Notes: generated by a model not told the origin, from the sequence alone. A stretch of 64,000 bases of DNA from JAITWN01 sp964437335 (GCA_964437335.1 CAYTGL010000015.1:1-64000), one strand, 5' to 3'. Counted from the first letter of the stretch, positions 13,998-23,720 are shown. Made by a program: numbers and translations.

Positions 13998-15821
13998 TCA
14001 GCGTCCGAGCGTGGCGAATTTCCGCTCGAGGAGTATTAGCAAGGCGAGGGCCCTGAAAAAATCGAGGTCCGTACGCGGGGATGTGCCGCCGAGCCTGTCA
14101 CCCCGCATCGCGCGCCGGATCTTTGCGCGCTCCGGAATCAGCCAGTATTTGAGGAGTCGTGCCTTGCCGATCTTGCGATCGATGGCGCGTGCCGGACCCT
14201 CGAGAAATTTCAACCAGGCTCGTTCGATCGCCGGGGGGGTCAGTAATTCTGATAGCGCGCTTGCTTCGAGTGACTTGCGACAGAGCAGCTCGGTAAAAAA
14301 GTCCCTGAGGCGTGGCTGGCGCCTGATGTCATACGGCCAGTCCGGGAGGCTGCTGATCATATTTGTCGGAAACCGGCGCAGCTCCGGAAAGTAAGTATCC
14401 AGTACGGAACGATAAAGGTTCTTGTGGTAGCGATATCGCGCAGGCAAACCCTTCACGACGTCCAGGACTGCCTTGGTCATGAATGGTCGCCTGACTTCCG
14501 TGGCCAGTTCCTTGTAATAGCCAAGTGAAAAGATAAAACGGGCCACCCTGCCGTGCAGGTAGAGGAAATCCTTTTGTTCCGCGAGGCCGTTGCCTTCCGA
14601 ATCCCGCAGCACGTGCATGATGCTCGCGCGGTAGCCCGCTTCGCAGGCGTCACGTACCCGGGGTGTCGCAAATTCCATAAAACGGGGAGCCACGGTGGCT
14701 GGGACCACCGCAGAAATTGCTGCCTCGAGATTGGCCGGCTCACCACCCCATCCCCAGGCTTCGTCCCCCACCAGGGTGTAGTCTACGGATGAGTCGTAAC
14801 TGTTCGCCAGCACGCTGGCGCCCTCAGCGTACCACCCGATATTGTCATTGGCGAGTTCCGAGGTATAGCTCCAGGCATTTGCATTCTCGACAAACGTCTC
14901 GGTGCCATAACTGAAAAAGTCAAAACGCAGGCCGAAGCGCCGGGCGATTCCTGAGGCGATGTAGGGGTCCGAATAGGGGATATCGGCTCGGGCGCCCCAG
15001 CCAAATGTGCGTTTTGGTACTCTCCCGCTACGCACGGCGCTTGCGAGCATGCAACGGGAATCAAGTCCGCCGGACAGCAAGATATCGAATGAGCTATCCC
15101 GCGGCCCCAGGAGAATCTTGTGCGACTCCATGATCGCTTCATACAGGGCTGCGCTCGCATCCTTGCGTTTCCGCAGATTATTGTCCTCCTTATACGTCAT
15201 CCTCCAATACCTGTCGCGACTCAGCTTGAGCGTGCCCAGGTCGACGCTTAGAATGGAGCCCGGCTCAAGGCAATGGATGCCTTCAAAAAGTGTTTGATCG
15301 CCAAGGCAGTGTCCTGTGGTGAGGAAGCTGACGATCCCGGTATCAGTAAACCCGGGTTTCATGCCAAGCGTTGGAAATATAGCCTTCGCCTCGGGCGCAA
15401 ATGCGAATCCGCGGCCATTCTTTGCGTACAACAAAGGTAACGAGCCCAGTCGATCATTGAAGACCTGCAGGCGATTGCTGTCCAGATCGACAATACAGCC
15501 GACGAAACCTCCGTCCGCGGTATCAGGATCGAATCTGTCGCGCAGGTAGTCATCAAGGAAATCGGCCGCAGAGAGGTTACCGTAAGGTTGTGTCAGTCTC
15601 CGGGCATGTCCAGTAAGATGTACCGCGACCCGTCCATTCGGTGAAGCGGCAGTGAAGCCGGCGGTGTCCCGATTTTGTCGCGAGACATGACCCAGGTGCA
15701 TCGTGGAAGTGTATCTGTAAATTGTCGAGTGATAGCCGGATGAGTGCAGAAGCTTTTGCACGGCGCGGCTAACGCTCGCTGCTTCCGGGGGGATCGAAAC
15801 ATGACCAACAAGACCTGGCAC
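13998..15821 (-). CDS. Asparagine-synthetase-like protein with Cys2 replaced by Pro
   Basis: A 607-aa class II amidotransferase homologue. The GTG start at 15821 has a strong ribosome site (AGGAGG, 7 nt upstream), so the N-terminus MPGLVGHVS is secure: it lines up with MCG(I/L)xG of active enzymes but has Pro for the catalytic Cys2. Other parts of the glutaminase domain are kept (FVGCIVDLD, FNDRLGSLPLLYA, FAFAPEAKAIFP). The synthetase loop is SGGLDS (250-255), with TLVGDEAWGWGG near residue 340. It differs more from copies 1 and 2 than they do from each other. It is probably ammonia-dependent or a non-amidating ligase. A role in polysaccharide or small-molecule modification is inferred from context. 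Confidence 0.85.
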   Translation of the reverse strand: MPGLVGHVSIPPEAASVSRAVQKLLHSSGYHSTIYRYTSTMHLGHVSRQNRDTAGFTAASPNGRVAVHLTGHARRLTQPYGNLSAADFLDDYLRDRFDPDTADGGFVGCIVDLDSNRLQVFNDRLGSLPLLYAKNGRGFAFAPEAKAIFPTLGMKPGFTDTGIVSFLTTGHCLGDQTLFEGIHCLEPGSILSVDLGTLKLSRDRYWRMTYKEDNNLRKRKDASAALYEAIMESHKILLGPRDSSFDILLSGGLDSRCMLASAVRSGRVPKRTFGWGARADIPYSDPYIASGIARRFGLRFDFFSYGTETFVENANAWSYTSELANDNIGWYAEGASVLANSYDSSVDYTLVGDEAWGWGGEPANLEAAISAVVPATVAPRFMEFATPRVRDACEAGYRASIMHVLRDSEGNGLAEQKDFLYLHGRVARFIFSLGYYKELATEVRRPFMTKAVLDVVKGLPARYRYHKNLYRSVLDTYFPELRRFPTNMISSLPDWPYDIRRQPRLRDFFTELLCRKSLEASALSELLTPPAIERAWLKFLEGPARAIDRKIGKARLLKYWLIPERAKIRRAMRGDRLGGTSPRTDLDFFRALALLILLERKFATLGR

Positions 15822-15871
15822 GACACCACCTCCTGTTGCGGGGTTGCGACGAAAGCAAGCTTACAACCGAC

Positions 15872-17806
15872 TTATCCCAAGTCTGTTTCTTCTCCGGACA
15901 TCCATCTTTGATACCACATCTGAAACACCAAAATCGACCAGACCATGCCGAATTCCGAGCCGGTGTTCATATAGCGATTCTTGAGATAGGAGACATAGTT
16001 CGCATCGAACAGTCCATGATCATCCAGTTTCGATTTATCCAGATAATAATCCAGTAATTGCGACAGGTCCCCGCGCAGCCATTTATCGATCGGGACGCCG
16101 AATCCTTTCTTTGGCCTGTCCATCAGGCCCGCCGGGACATATTTATGCACGATGTTCTTGAGGATTTTCTTTTTTATTCCGTTGTCGAACTTGTACGAGA
16201 CGGGCAGCCGCGCGGCAAACTCGACCACTCTGTGATCCAGGAACGGTTCTCGCCCTTCGAGACTTACCGACATCGTGGCGCGGTCAACCTTTGTCAGCAT
16301 GTCGTCCGGCATGGTGATCTGATAATCGAATGCCAGGCCTTTATTGATGTCATTGATCCCGGATCCCGGGGCTCTGTAATTATTGAAATATGAATTCATC
16401 GGATCGGGCGTTGCGCCCAGCAGCCGGTAGATCCGGTAGTTCGAGATCTTTCCAGCTTGAATGATCATTTCCTGAAGATCCCTGCACGAGAATCTTGAAC
16501 CCTGTTTCCAGAGCTGATTGATCATGGTCAATATATACAGATTGTAACCGCTGTACGGCCTTGTCACCCGTTCTAACCCCTGAGTGGCGCCAGCCAGTAA
16601 CCTTTTTGCCGGATCAGGGATTCGGGAGAGCACCCGCAGGGATGCGATACGGTCTTCGACATGGTTGTATCCGGCGAATATCTCATCCGAGCCATCTCCG
16701 GACAATGCGACCGTGACCTTTTCCCTGGCCAGCCTGCTGACCAGCATGGTCGGGATCGAGGATTGATCTATAAACGGTTCATCATAATAGAAGGGCAATG
16801 TCCTGATGATTTCCTTGGCGTCCCTCTCGGAGCAATAATGCTCGGTATGGTCGGTGCCGATGTGCTTCGCAATTGCTCTGGCCTCATCTGCTTCATTGTG
16901 CCTCTTTTCGCTGAATCCTACCGTGAAGGTCTTCAGCTTCTCCGGCATATTCGCTTGCAGGATCGCGGCGACCGCGGTGCTGTCATATCCGCCGCTCAGG
17001 AACACCCCGACGGGGACGTCCGCCACCATGCGATACATGAAGGCCGAGGTCAGAAGCCGCTCCATTTCCCCGGTAGCTTCCTGCTCCCCGATATCGAGTA
17101 GAGGCATATGGTAATAATCATAGACATCCCAGTATTTGTTATCGCTCAGTACGCCGGTTTCAAGATCGAGGACGAGGTAGTGCCCCGGCTTCACCTTGAA
17201 GGTGTCCGCGAAGACGGTATAAGGCGCGGGGTAGTAACCGTATTTGAAATAGAGCGGCAAGGCTTCCACGCATAACTTTCGTTCGAAGTGCGGACTCTGA
17301 TGGAATGACTTGAGCTCCGACGCAAACAGGAAGATACCGTTGCGGTAATGATAATAAAGGGGTTTCACGCCCGCCCTGTCCCGGAACAGGATCAGCTTTG
17401 ACTCTGTCTTGTCGTAGATGACGAAGGCAAACATCCCGATGAACTTGTGTACCGCAGCGACGCCCCATCTCATATAGGCCTTCAGCAAGACCTCGGTATC
17501 CGATGCGGTATAGAATCCATAGCCTTCCTTTTCCAGTTCGGCGCGGATCTCCCTGTAGTTATAGATTTCCCCGTTGAAGACGATGACGTAATTGCCGCTT
17601 TCATCGCTCAGGGGTTGCGCCGCCACCTCGGATAAATCGATGATCGAGAGCCGCCTGTGGCCGAGGCCGACTTGGGTGTTGCCCAGGGCATGAAACTCGT
17701 AGCCGGAACTGTCCGGACCCCTGTGTGCAAGCACATCGGTCATCCGTTTCAGGTCTTCCCGGGTGGAATTCCTGCTGAAATCGCTGAATCCGGCTATCCC
17801 GCACAT
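15872..17806 (-). CDS. asnB: Asparagine synthetase/amidotransferase, glutamine-hydrolysing
   Basis: A complete 644-aa class II enzyme: MCGIAGFSDF gives the N-terminal nucleophile Cys2 after Met removal, followed by LAHRGPDSSG, LGHRRLSIIDLS and FNGEIYNY of the glutaminase domain. The synthetase domain has LSGGYDSTA, TVGFSEKRHNEADEA and ALSGDGSDEIFAGY. Genes of this type in O-antigen and EPS loci (for example WbpS-like) are thought to amidate uronic acids, while AsnB makes asparagine; the sequence alone does not decide. Length exceeds AsnB (about 554 aa) and fits the EPS-locus group. It is the only one of the four neighbouring homologues able to release ammonia from glutamine, so it might serve the other three. 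Confidence 0.9.
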   Translation of the reverse strand: MCGIAGFSDFSRNSTREDLKRMTDVLAHRGPDSSGYEFHALGNTQVGLGHRRLSIIDLSEVAAQPLSDESGNYVIVFNGEIYNYREIRAELEKEGYGFYTASDTEVLLKAYMRWGVAAVHKFIGMFAFVIYDKTESKLILFRDRAGVKPLYYHYRNGIFLFASELKSFHQSPHFERKLCVEALPLYFKYGYYPAPYTVFADTFKVKPGHYLVLDLETGVLSDNKYWDVYDYYHMPLLDIGEQEATGEMERLLTSAFMYRMVADVPVGVFLSGGYDSTAVAAILQANMPEKLKTFTVGFSEKRHNEADEARAIAKHIGTDHTEHYCSERDAKEIIRTLPFYYDEPFIDQSSIPTMLVSRLAREKVTVALSGDGSDEIFAGYNHVEDRIASLRVLSRIPDPAKRLLAGATQGLERVTRPYSGYNLYILTMINQLWKQGSRFSCRDLQEMIIQAGKISNYRIYRLLGATPDPMNSYFNNYRAPGSGINDINKGLAFDYQITMPDDMLTKVDRATMSVSLEGREPFLDHRVVEFAARLPVSYKFDNGIKKKILKNIVHKYVPAGLMDRPKKGFGVPIDKWLRGDLSQLLDYYLDKSKLDDHGLFDANYVSYLKNRYMNTGSEFGMVWSILVFQMWYQRWMSGEETDLG

Positions 17807-17821
17807 TCCGCTGTCCTGGCC

Positions 17822-19030
17822 TTATGATCGACGGCGGTTGATGTCGATCGCTTCCTGGTAGGCATCCACATACCTGCGTGCGACATTGATCCACTCATAT
17901 TGCATTGCCGTCTTGCGCGCATCATTCCTCATCGATCCCCGTGTATCGGGCTGCTTGAGCACCTGCAGGATGGCGTCGGCCAGTGATCCTTCATCCGACG
18001 GCCTGACCAGGAAACCGTTCTCGCCGTGCCTGACCACATCCTTGTTACCGGAAATATTCGTGGCGACCACGGGCAGGCCGGCGGCCATGGCCTCGAGAAC
18101 GGCCAGCGATAAACCCTCCGAATTGTCATCGGTGCCGGCGGATACATACAGTTCGCTGCTGCATAACAGTTCGGCAAGATGATCCGGCTCGCGCGGAGCC
18201 ATGCTTGATGCGGCCGTGCGACTTAAAATATCCATGGATGGACTGATTCCCCCGGTAAGAACGACTTTGCCATTCAGTCCGGTTTCCTTGATCAACGGCA
18301 GCAAGGCTTCGGTCTTATCACCGACGATGACTAATCTCGCCGATGGTTCATCAGCAAGTATTCTCGGCATTGCCCTGATCAGGAACTCCTGGCCTTTGCG
18401 GGGATTATATCTGCCGATAGTTACGATGAGACGTGCCGCCGGCTCAACACCCAGCCATGCCCTGATATGTTGTGATGCCGGGTGATTGAATCGGGCAATA
18501 TCCACTCCATTCGGGATCAAGCGGATTTTATTTTCCGCCGCTCCTGCCTCGGTCAGAACATGTTTTATTTTATTGCTGATGGCAGTAACGAGCTCAGCCT
18601 TGTCCAGAGCATGTTTGATTTTCCTGTTTAACACCGGATCGAGCATAAGCCCATAGCCAATTTCAGGTATTGTCTGAATATCCTCTCCGTGTGGCGTAAT
18701 AACCAATGGGATGTCTTTCATGCGTTTCGTGCGAACGGCATGATAGCCGGTAGGATAGGTATTATGTGCGTGAATGATATCGCAACCCCATATCGCGGTA
18801 TCGAGCGCCAGTTGCGAACTGGCAACCTGCTCTGGCATTAAACCTCGAAGCGTAGGCCATCGGTGGACCGGATAGCGAAAACTCAGATGACGATGTTTCC
18901 AGAATCCGGCCGGGCCCAACACCCTCACATCGTGACCAAGGGTCAGCAAGGCGTCCGCGAGATAATGAATCACGAACTCCCTCCCGCCCAGCAGCGGGAG
19001 AAAACTGTTGACATACAACACGACCTTCAT
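17822..19030 (-). CDS. Glycosyltransferase family 4
   Basis: A 402-aa GT-B glycosyltransferase. The N-terminal domain begins MKVVLYVNSFLPLLGGREF with the glycine loop for donor phosphates; the donor-binding half has TIGRYNPRKGQEFLI, a VGDKTEAL strand and the E-x7-E motif in EGLSLAVLEAMAAGLPVVAT. The separate stop and start leave 15 bp to the amidotransferase gene downstream, so the genes are probably co-transcribed. It would extend the lipid-linked repeat unit in the cytoplasm. The closest functional type cannot be given from sequence. Confidence 0.9.
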   Translation of the reverse strand: MKVVLYVNSFLPLLGGREFVIHYLADALLTLGHDVRVLGPAGFWKHRHLSFRYPVHRWPTLRGLMPEQVASSQLALDTAIWGCDIIHAHNTYPTGYHAVRTKRMKDIPLVITPHGEDIQTIPEIGYGLMLDPVLNRKIKHALDKAELVTAISNKIKHVLTEAGAAENKIRLIPNGVDIARFNHPASQHIRAWLGVEPAARLIVTIGRYNPRKGQEFLIRAMPRILADEPSARLVIVGDKTEALLPLIKETGLNGKVVLTGGISPSMDILSRTAASSMAPREPDHLAELLCSSELYVSAGTDDNSEGLSLAVLEAMAAGLPVVATNISGNKDVVRHGENGFLVRPSDEGSLADAILQVLKQPDTRGSMRNDARKTAMQYEWINVARRYVDAYQEAIDINRRRS

Positions 19031-19057
19031 TGCAAGACCTCACATGTCCTTGTGATA

Positions 19058-20170
19058 TTACCGATAAGTTTGTCCCAGATTTCGATACACCCCGATCATC
19101 CGTGCCGCCACCGCTTCCCAGCAAAGCTCCATCGCGCGCAGCCGGCTCGCCCGGGCCATGCGTCGCAGCCCGTCGCGGTCCTGCCTGATACCGACGATGG
19201 CCTCGGCCAGTTGTTGCGCGTCGCCCTTCGGCGTCAGGACTGCGCACTCGGCATTGACGTAGTCCCGCGCACCCTGCAGGTCGGTGGTCACGATCGGAAG
19301 TCCACACGCAAGCGCTTCGAGCAGGCTGTTGTTCGCGGTGCACTCCAGCAAGGGGAGGACTAGCAGGTCGGAATCCTGATAGAGGGCGAGCAATTGCTGG
19401 TCGTTGACCCCGGAGAGACCGGTGACATTGGTCATGCCGGAAAACCGTGTCAGATTATCGGGGCGCGTGACTACGGTGAAGCGTAAATTCCTGTCGGAGC
19501 CGAGCAATCGGGCGGTATTGGCCAGCGTATCAAAATCGCGCAGATGAGAACCGACAAACAGGCATCGGAACTCCTCTCTCTGATCGTGGCTGCTTCCACC
19601 TGGCTTGAAGTACGCCACATCGATGCCATGAGGCACATATATGACCCGATCCGGTCCGACGAGGGTGGAGAAAAACTCCGCCTGCATCGTGGATACCACG
19701 ATAATCGCATCGAGACGAGAGAGATGCCTGCGGTCCTTGACTACCTGGACGAATTTATCCGGTGGAGTGTGGTAGGTGCTGACGATCGCATTCCGCGTGC
19801 CCAGCGATTTCAGGGCGCCCAGATAGCGGTAGGAGTTCTCGCCGTAAAGAAAATGAAAGACCTGTCCCTTGCGTCGCAGCCAATGACCAGCCGCGCACAG
19901 CTCGCCGAGCAGACTGTCGCGATGATACCACGTCGATCCCGATCTCCTGTTCATGAACCTCAGAGACCTCGCCAGCGTGCGCTGCGCCAGCGACCAGTGC
20001 GCCGGCGGGCGGATCAGGCGACAGTCGAGATATTCCTGCAATCGATCGTAGCCCGAAGCGCCCGCATGGCCGCCCAGGCGCAGCGAAATCAGCACGGCCT
20101 CCGGGTCTGCGCCATCATTGCTGCTCTGTAACCGGCCATCGGGCGAGCCGGGTTGAGCGGCTATCGCCAT
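19058..20170 (-). CDS. Glycosyltransferase family 4
   Basis: A 370-aa GT-B enzyme. The acceptor half is unusual at its start (about 50 residues with no clear glycine loop) but continues with FHFLYGENSYRYLGAL and TYHTPPDKF. The donor half is typical: YVPHGIDVAYFKPG, CLFVGSHLRDFDTL, and the conserved acidic motif in NNSLLEALACGLPIVTTDL. Between its neighbours it leaves 27 bp on each side, consistent with one operon. It probably adds one residue of the EPS repeat unit. Confidence 0.85.
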   Translation of the reverse strand: MAIAAQPGSPDGRLQSSNDGADPEAVLISLRLGGHAGASGYDRLQEYLDCRLIRPPAHWSLAQRTLARSLRFMNRRSGSTWYHRDSLLGELCAAGHWLRRKGQVFHFLYGENSYRYLGALKSLGTRNAIVSTYHTPPDKFVQVVKDRRHLSRLDAIIVVSTMQAEFFSTLVGPDRVIYVPHGIDVAYFKPGGSSHDQREEFRCLFVGSHLRDFDTLANTARLLGSDRNLRFTVVTRPDNLTRFSGMTNVTGLSGVNDQQLLALYQDSDLLVLPLLECTANNSLLEALACGLPIVTTDLQGARDYVNAECAVLTPKGDAQQLAEAIVGIRQDRDGLRRMARASRLRAMELCWEAVAARMIGVYRNLGQTYR

Positions 20171-20197
20171 GCGATGGGGCTCATCAAGGCGCGCATC

Positions 20198-23100
20198 TCA
20201 GGCCAGCAACCGGGCGATCAATTCAGGGGAAATGTGCGGGCGGATCTTCTTCCAATGCTTGTGGTAGAAATCCACGATCAGTTCCCTGACGCTATTCACT
20301 GACTCCGCGGACACTGTGCTGCAATTCCCCGCGATCTCTTCCAGCAGAAACGGCAATTCGAGCAACTGTGGGTACTGATAGGACTGATCGGGGCGCGTTT
20401 CGAGAAAGTCCGCACCCTCTGTCAGCACCCCGGCGAGGCGCCCGCTATCGACGCGGGGGCTTGCCTTGATCAGTTCCAGATAGAGTTTGTCTGATATCAG
20501 ATTGGATGCGCCTCCCTGCAAACGTCCCAGAATATCCATGAACGAGTTGTCTTCATCGGTCAGGATCTGATTGATGCGGTCTACATAGATGCGCGGCTCT
20601 ATACCTGAACTCTTCAGCCACTTCAGGGAAAATGACAGGATGAAGGGAAACTCCTCCAGATCGCCGCGATCGAATTGCAGGAACACGCCGCGCGAGTTGT
20701 TGTTCTCTTTCTGCTTCCGGCGTTTCCATAGCCAGCGCCCCACGGCGAAGTTCTTTGCCAGTTTGAAACAGGCGAAAACCCGGGTGACCTCGCCCTCCAG
20801 GGAACCGAGACCGGATTTTTCCAGATTCTTTCTCAGGGCGGAAAATGAATGGGGATTGTCCTGGATCTGCATCAAGGCGACGAGCGTATCCCGCAAATCC
20901 GGATTATCGATGGCCTCAGCGCGCAGGAATTCGACGGCGGAATTCACGTTGTCGCTCAACAGATCGACGAGGTAATCGTCCGATTGCGGGCGCATGTGAC
21001 CGTGGAGACCCATGATTTCGTAGATGATGCGAGAATCGAGGAAGCGGCGATCGAGCTTGGAGACCTCGCGGAACTTCCGGATGATCTCGCCTTCCTTGCG
21101 TTCGCCTTCCTCGGTCAGGCAGCCGCCGATCGCGTGATAGAGACAGAGCTTGTTGAGCAGGTCGGCGGCGACGCCGGATAGCACGATCGGACCGCCGATC
21201 AGCGATTTCGCAAGGGCCCCGACATCGATCAGATGCTCGACCAGTTTGGAATCAACCGCCTGCTTTTTTGACAGAACCTCAAAATCCTTCCGGTCGAGGA
21301 CGGGGAGGGTTTCATTGATGATGTGCAAGCCGTCCCTGCTGCGGGAGATCGAAAGCTTCTCCTTGATGTTATACGCAAACACCAGGCCGAAGTCAGAGCT
21401 CGCATGGGTGTCCGGACTCTTTTCCACGAACATGGTCGGCTCGGCCATCAAGGCCCTGGGACCGCCGGCGATATACGGTTCATAGCGACGGGAGCCGGAG
21501 AACAGCCGGTACAGATTGGGCAGATGCTGCACTTCGGTAAGCGGCATGACCACGGCGGTGTTGGTGATCGCGTTGTCGATCACCAGGTGGTCTCTGAGTC
21601 CGTACACCTCGATCGGCAATTCATCGGAGATGACCAGATTGTCGGCGCATGACAATAGCCGCACCTTTTCCGGGACGCCGAGGCAAACGTTGCCGTTACC
21701 CTGGTCGAATCGCTCGTGTCCCTGATAAAAGCGTTTCACGCTGATGCCGGGGACACCGAAATCCTCGAAGCGGATCGCGGGATCCATCAGCGCGGTGGCA
21801 AGACGAACCTGCGCCTGGCCTTTTTGCTCCCAGGGGGTGGCGCGCGACAGCAGGTTCTCCGCGAGGTTGCCTGATTCCGGCTTGCCCGGCACCAGCTCCC
21901 GGTAATACTCCTCGCGGAAGATCACCGCCCCGGATTCCCAGGCGAGACGACCGGGCGCGGTCCTGATGGTGTCGAAATCCTTCTGTTCCGGCTTTTCTAT
22001 GAACCGGGGTACTTCATGGCTGCGGTATGAATTGACCTGGCGGGTGTAGAGATGATGCCCGAAGCGGACATCCACGGGCGCATTCTTGTCTGCCGGTTTG
22101 CCGATGCTCACCAGGCAATCGTTCTCCCGCGCCGTGATCAGCGCGGCCCTGACCGCGTCCTGGAACCACTCGTGTGGCGCGATCAGGTTGTCTCCCATCG
22201 AGACGATGACCAGCCGGTTGCCGCGATCACCCTCGTGTGGCAGGCCGTCGATGGCGAGGCCCACTGCCGGGATGGTCCCCTTGGGTTCTTTCTCGAGGAC
22301 GCAGTTGCCGGGCGGCACGCCTTCCTGGCCGGCCTGATCGGAGACCTGGCCCAGCGCATTCGCGCTGCATAAAATGAATATCCGTTCCGGCATGATGAAA
22401 TATTCATGGGTGAAGCGCCGGATGGTTTCCTGCAGCAGGGAGCGATCCCCGAGCAGGGAATAAGAAACGGGCTTCGGCCTGTTTTCGCAGGAGATGGGCC
22501 ATACCCTGGAGCCTATGCCTCCCGCCAGGATCGCCACATAGGTGTCCTTGAGCAGAATGGCCATGTAATATCTGATCAGGCCGCGCATGCAGAACATGTT
22601 GGTCCAGTAGCTGCGGGTGTCAGCCTCGAGCTTTCCCTTGAACTCCCGTTCGTAATAGCCGTACTGGAAATAGCCGTCGCCGTTCTTCTTCATCGACAGG
22701 ACTTTCGCCGCTAGGTGATCCAGCAGCGGCAATTTGTCCTGATCGATACGTCCCATCTGGATCAGGTCCGAAGCAAGGGCGAGTACCTGGGCCAGGGCGT
22801 CGGTCCGGAAGCGCGCCCGGGGCGCGTCCGATGCGGAGTCGATGACCTGGGGAATCTCTCCCTCCTTGCAGTGACCGAGCGCCCACTCCGTGGCGCGCCG
22901 CGCCGCGTCGATGAATGAGTCCTCGCCGGTCATGCGCCCCACATGCAACAGGCCTTCGGTGGCATAGCAATGCGGATGCAGTTCGGTGCGGCCGCTGGAG
23001 GTCTCGAAATTGCCCTTGGGCGACTGGAACTGAATCACTTTGTGGCAGATCGCTCGCGCCGAGCGCGCATATCTCTCGTGCCGGGTGACCGCGTACAGAT

Positions 23101-23680
23101 CGATCAGCGCCTCACCTGCCTTGGAATGAAAGGCGCCGAAACAGCGCGACCACTTGTTGCGGTCCGCGGGCACAGCCTGGCCGCTGGCTGCGTCATAGAT
23201 CGCGGTCACTTCGCCTTCCGGCGAAACGACGTTATCGAGCAGGTAATCGCCCATGCGGACGGCGGAATTCAGCAAGGCCTTGTCACCGGTGTATCGGTAC
23301 AGGGCCACCATCCCGCGCAGGCAGATGGCGACATCGAAAGTGAAGATCCTGCGCCCGGCGAAAGACTTGTCGATCAGTTCGGGGTCAGGGTCACGTTCAA
23401 AATAATAGCGCGTGAGCACTCCGCCCGACGGATCCTGGCCATGCGCGATGATCCATCCGGCGCTCTTGTTGGCCAGGTCGAGATAGCGCTGGTTGCCGGT
23501 CAGCGAAAATAGAGTCAGATCGTCCAGCAGCGCATAGCCGGTCACCTCGGTAAAAAGAAACTTGGGCGTACCATCTTCGCGGCCTGGTTCGAAAACGGCC
23601 CCGGTTGCCGGATCGAAAAAGATCGACAGATTCTTTTCGTAATCCTTCAGGACATCGTTATAAAAATTCGTGATCACCAT
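20198..23680 (-). CDS. Three-part fusion: toroid domain + mannose-1-P guanylyltransferase-like + helical domain
   Basis: A single 1160-aa protein. Residues 1-378 resemble an (alpha/alpha)6 toroid of the glycosidase or sugar-epimerase type (repeated helical pairs such as LDLANKSAGWIIAHGQDPSG, GDKALLNSAVRMGDYLLDN). Residues 380-735 are a sugar-1-phosphate nucleotidyltransferase of the mannose-1-phosphate guanylyltransferase type: LAGGIGSRVWPIS (385-397), RPKPVS, LGDRSLLQETIRR, LEKEPKGTIPAVGLA, RFIEKP and WESGAVIFR; the usual PSDH is SMGDN. Residues 736-1160 are mostly helical and not recognised. Typical guanylyltransferases are 350-480 aa and lack both flanks. It probably makes GDP-mannose or another NDP-sugar. 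The toroid might prepare the sugar; the tail might regulate or anchor it. Confidence 0.8.
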   Translation of the reverse strand: MVITNFYNDVLKDYEKNLSIFFDPATGAVFEPGREDGTPKFLFTEVTGYALLDDLTLFSLTGNQRYLDLANKSAGWIIAHGQDPSGGVLTRYYFERDPDPELIDKSFAGRRIFTFDVAICLRGMVALYRYTGDKALLNSAVRMGDYLLDNVVSPEGEVTAIYDAASGQAVPADRNKWSRCFGAFHSKAGEALIDLYAVTRHERYARSARAICHKVIQFQSPKGNFETSSGRTELHPHCYATEGLLHVGRMTGEDSFIDAARRATEWALGHCKEGEIPQVIDSASDAPRARFRTDALAQVLALASDLIQMGRIDQDKLPLLDHLAAKVLSMKKNGDGYFQYGYYEREFKGKLEADTRSYWTNMFCMRGLIRYYMAILLKDTYVAILAGGIGSRVWPISCENRPKPVSYSLLGDRSLLQETIRRFTHEYFIMPERIFILCSANALGQVSDQAGQEGVPPGNCVLEKEPKGTIPAVGLAIDGLPHEGDRGNRLVIVSMGDNLIAPHEWFQDAVRAALITARENDCLVSIGKPADKNAPVDVRFGHHLYTRQVNSYRSHEVPRFIEKPEQKDFDTIRTAPGRLAWESGAVIFREEYYRELVPGKPESGNLAENLLSRATPWEQKGQAQVRLATALMDPAIRFEDFGVPGISVKRFYQGHERFDQGNGNVCLGVPEKVRLLSCADNLVISDELPIEVYGLRDHLVIDNAITNTAVVMPLTEVQHLPNLYRLFSGSRRYEPYIAGGPRALMAEPTMFVEKSPDTHASSDFGLVFAYNIKEKLSISRSRDGLHIINETLPVLDRKDFEVLSKKQAVDSKLVEHLIDVGALAKSLIGGPIVLSGVAADLLNKLCLYHAIGGCLTEEGERKEGEIIRKFREVSKLDRRFLDSRIIYEIMGLHGHMRPQSDDYLVDLLSDNVNSAVEFLRAEAIDNPDLRDTLVALMQIQDNPHSFSALRKNLEKSGLGSLEGEVTRVFACFKLAKNFAVGRWLWKRRKQKENNNSRGVFLQFDRGDLEEFPFILSFSLKWLKSSGIEPRIYVDRINQILTDEDNSFMDILGRLQGGASNLISDKLYLELIKASPRVDSGRLAGVLTEGADFLETRPDQSYQYPQLLELPFLLEEIAGNCSTVSAESVNSVRELIVDFYHKHWKKIRPHISPELIARLLA

Positions 23681-23720
23681 TGTTAATTATTACCTTGCCT
23701 CGGTTCGTGGCCTGTCGTTG

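Noticed and set aside
10498..15821. Lasso-peptide biosynthesis (asparagine-synthetase-like cyclases)
   Set aside because: No small precursor peptide, RRE protein, or transglutaminase-like leader peptidase is seen nearby, and the neighbours are sugar genes.
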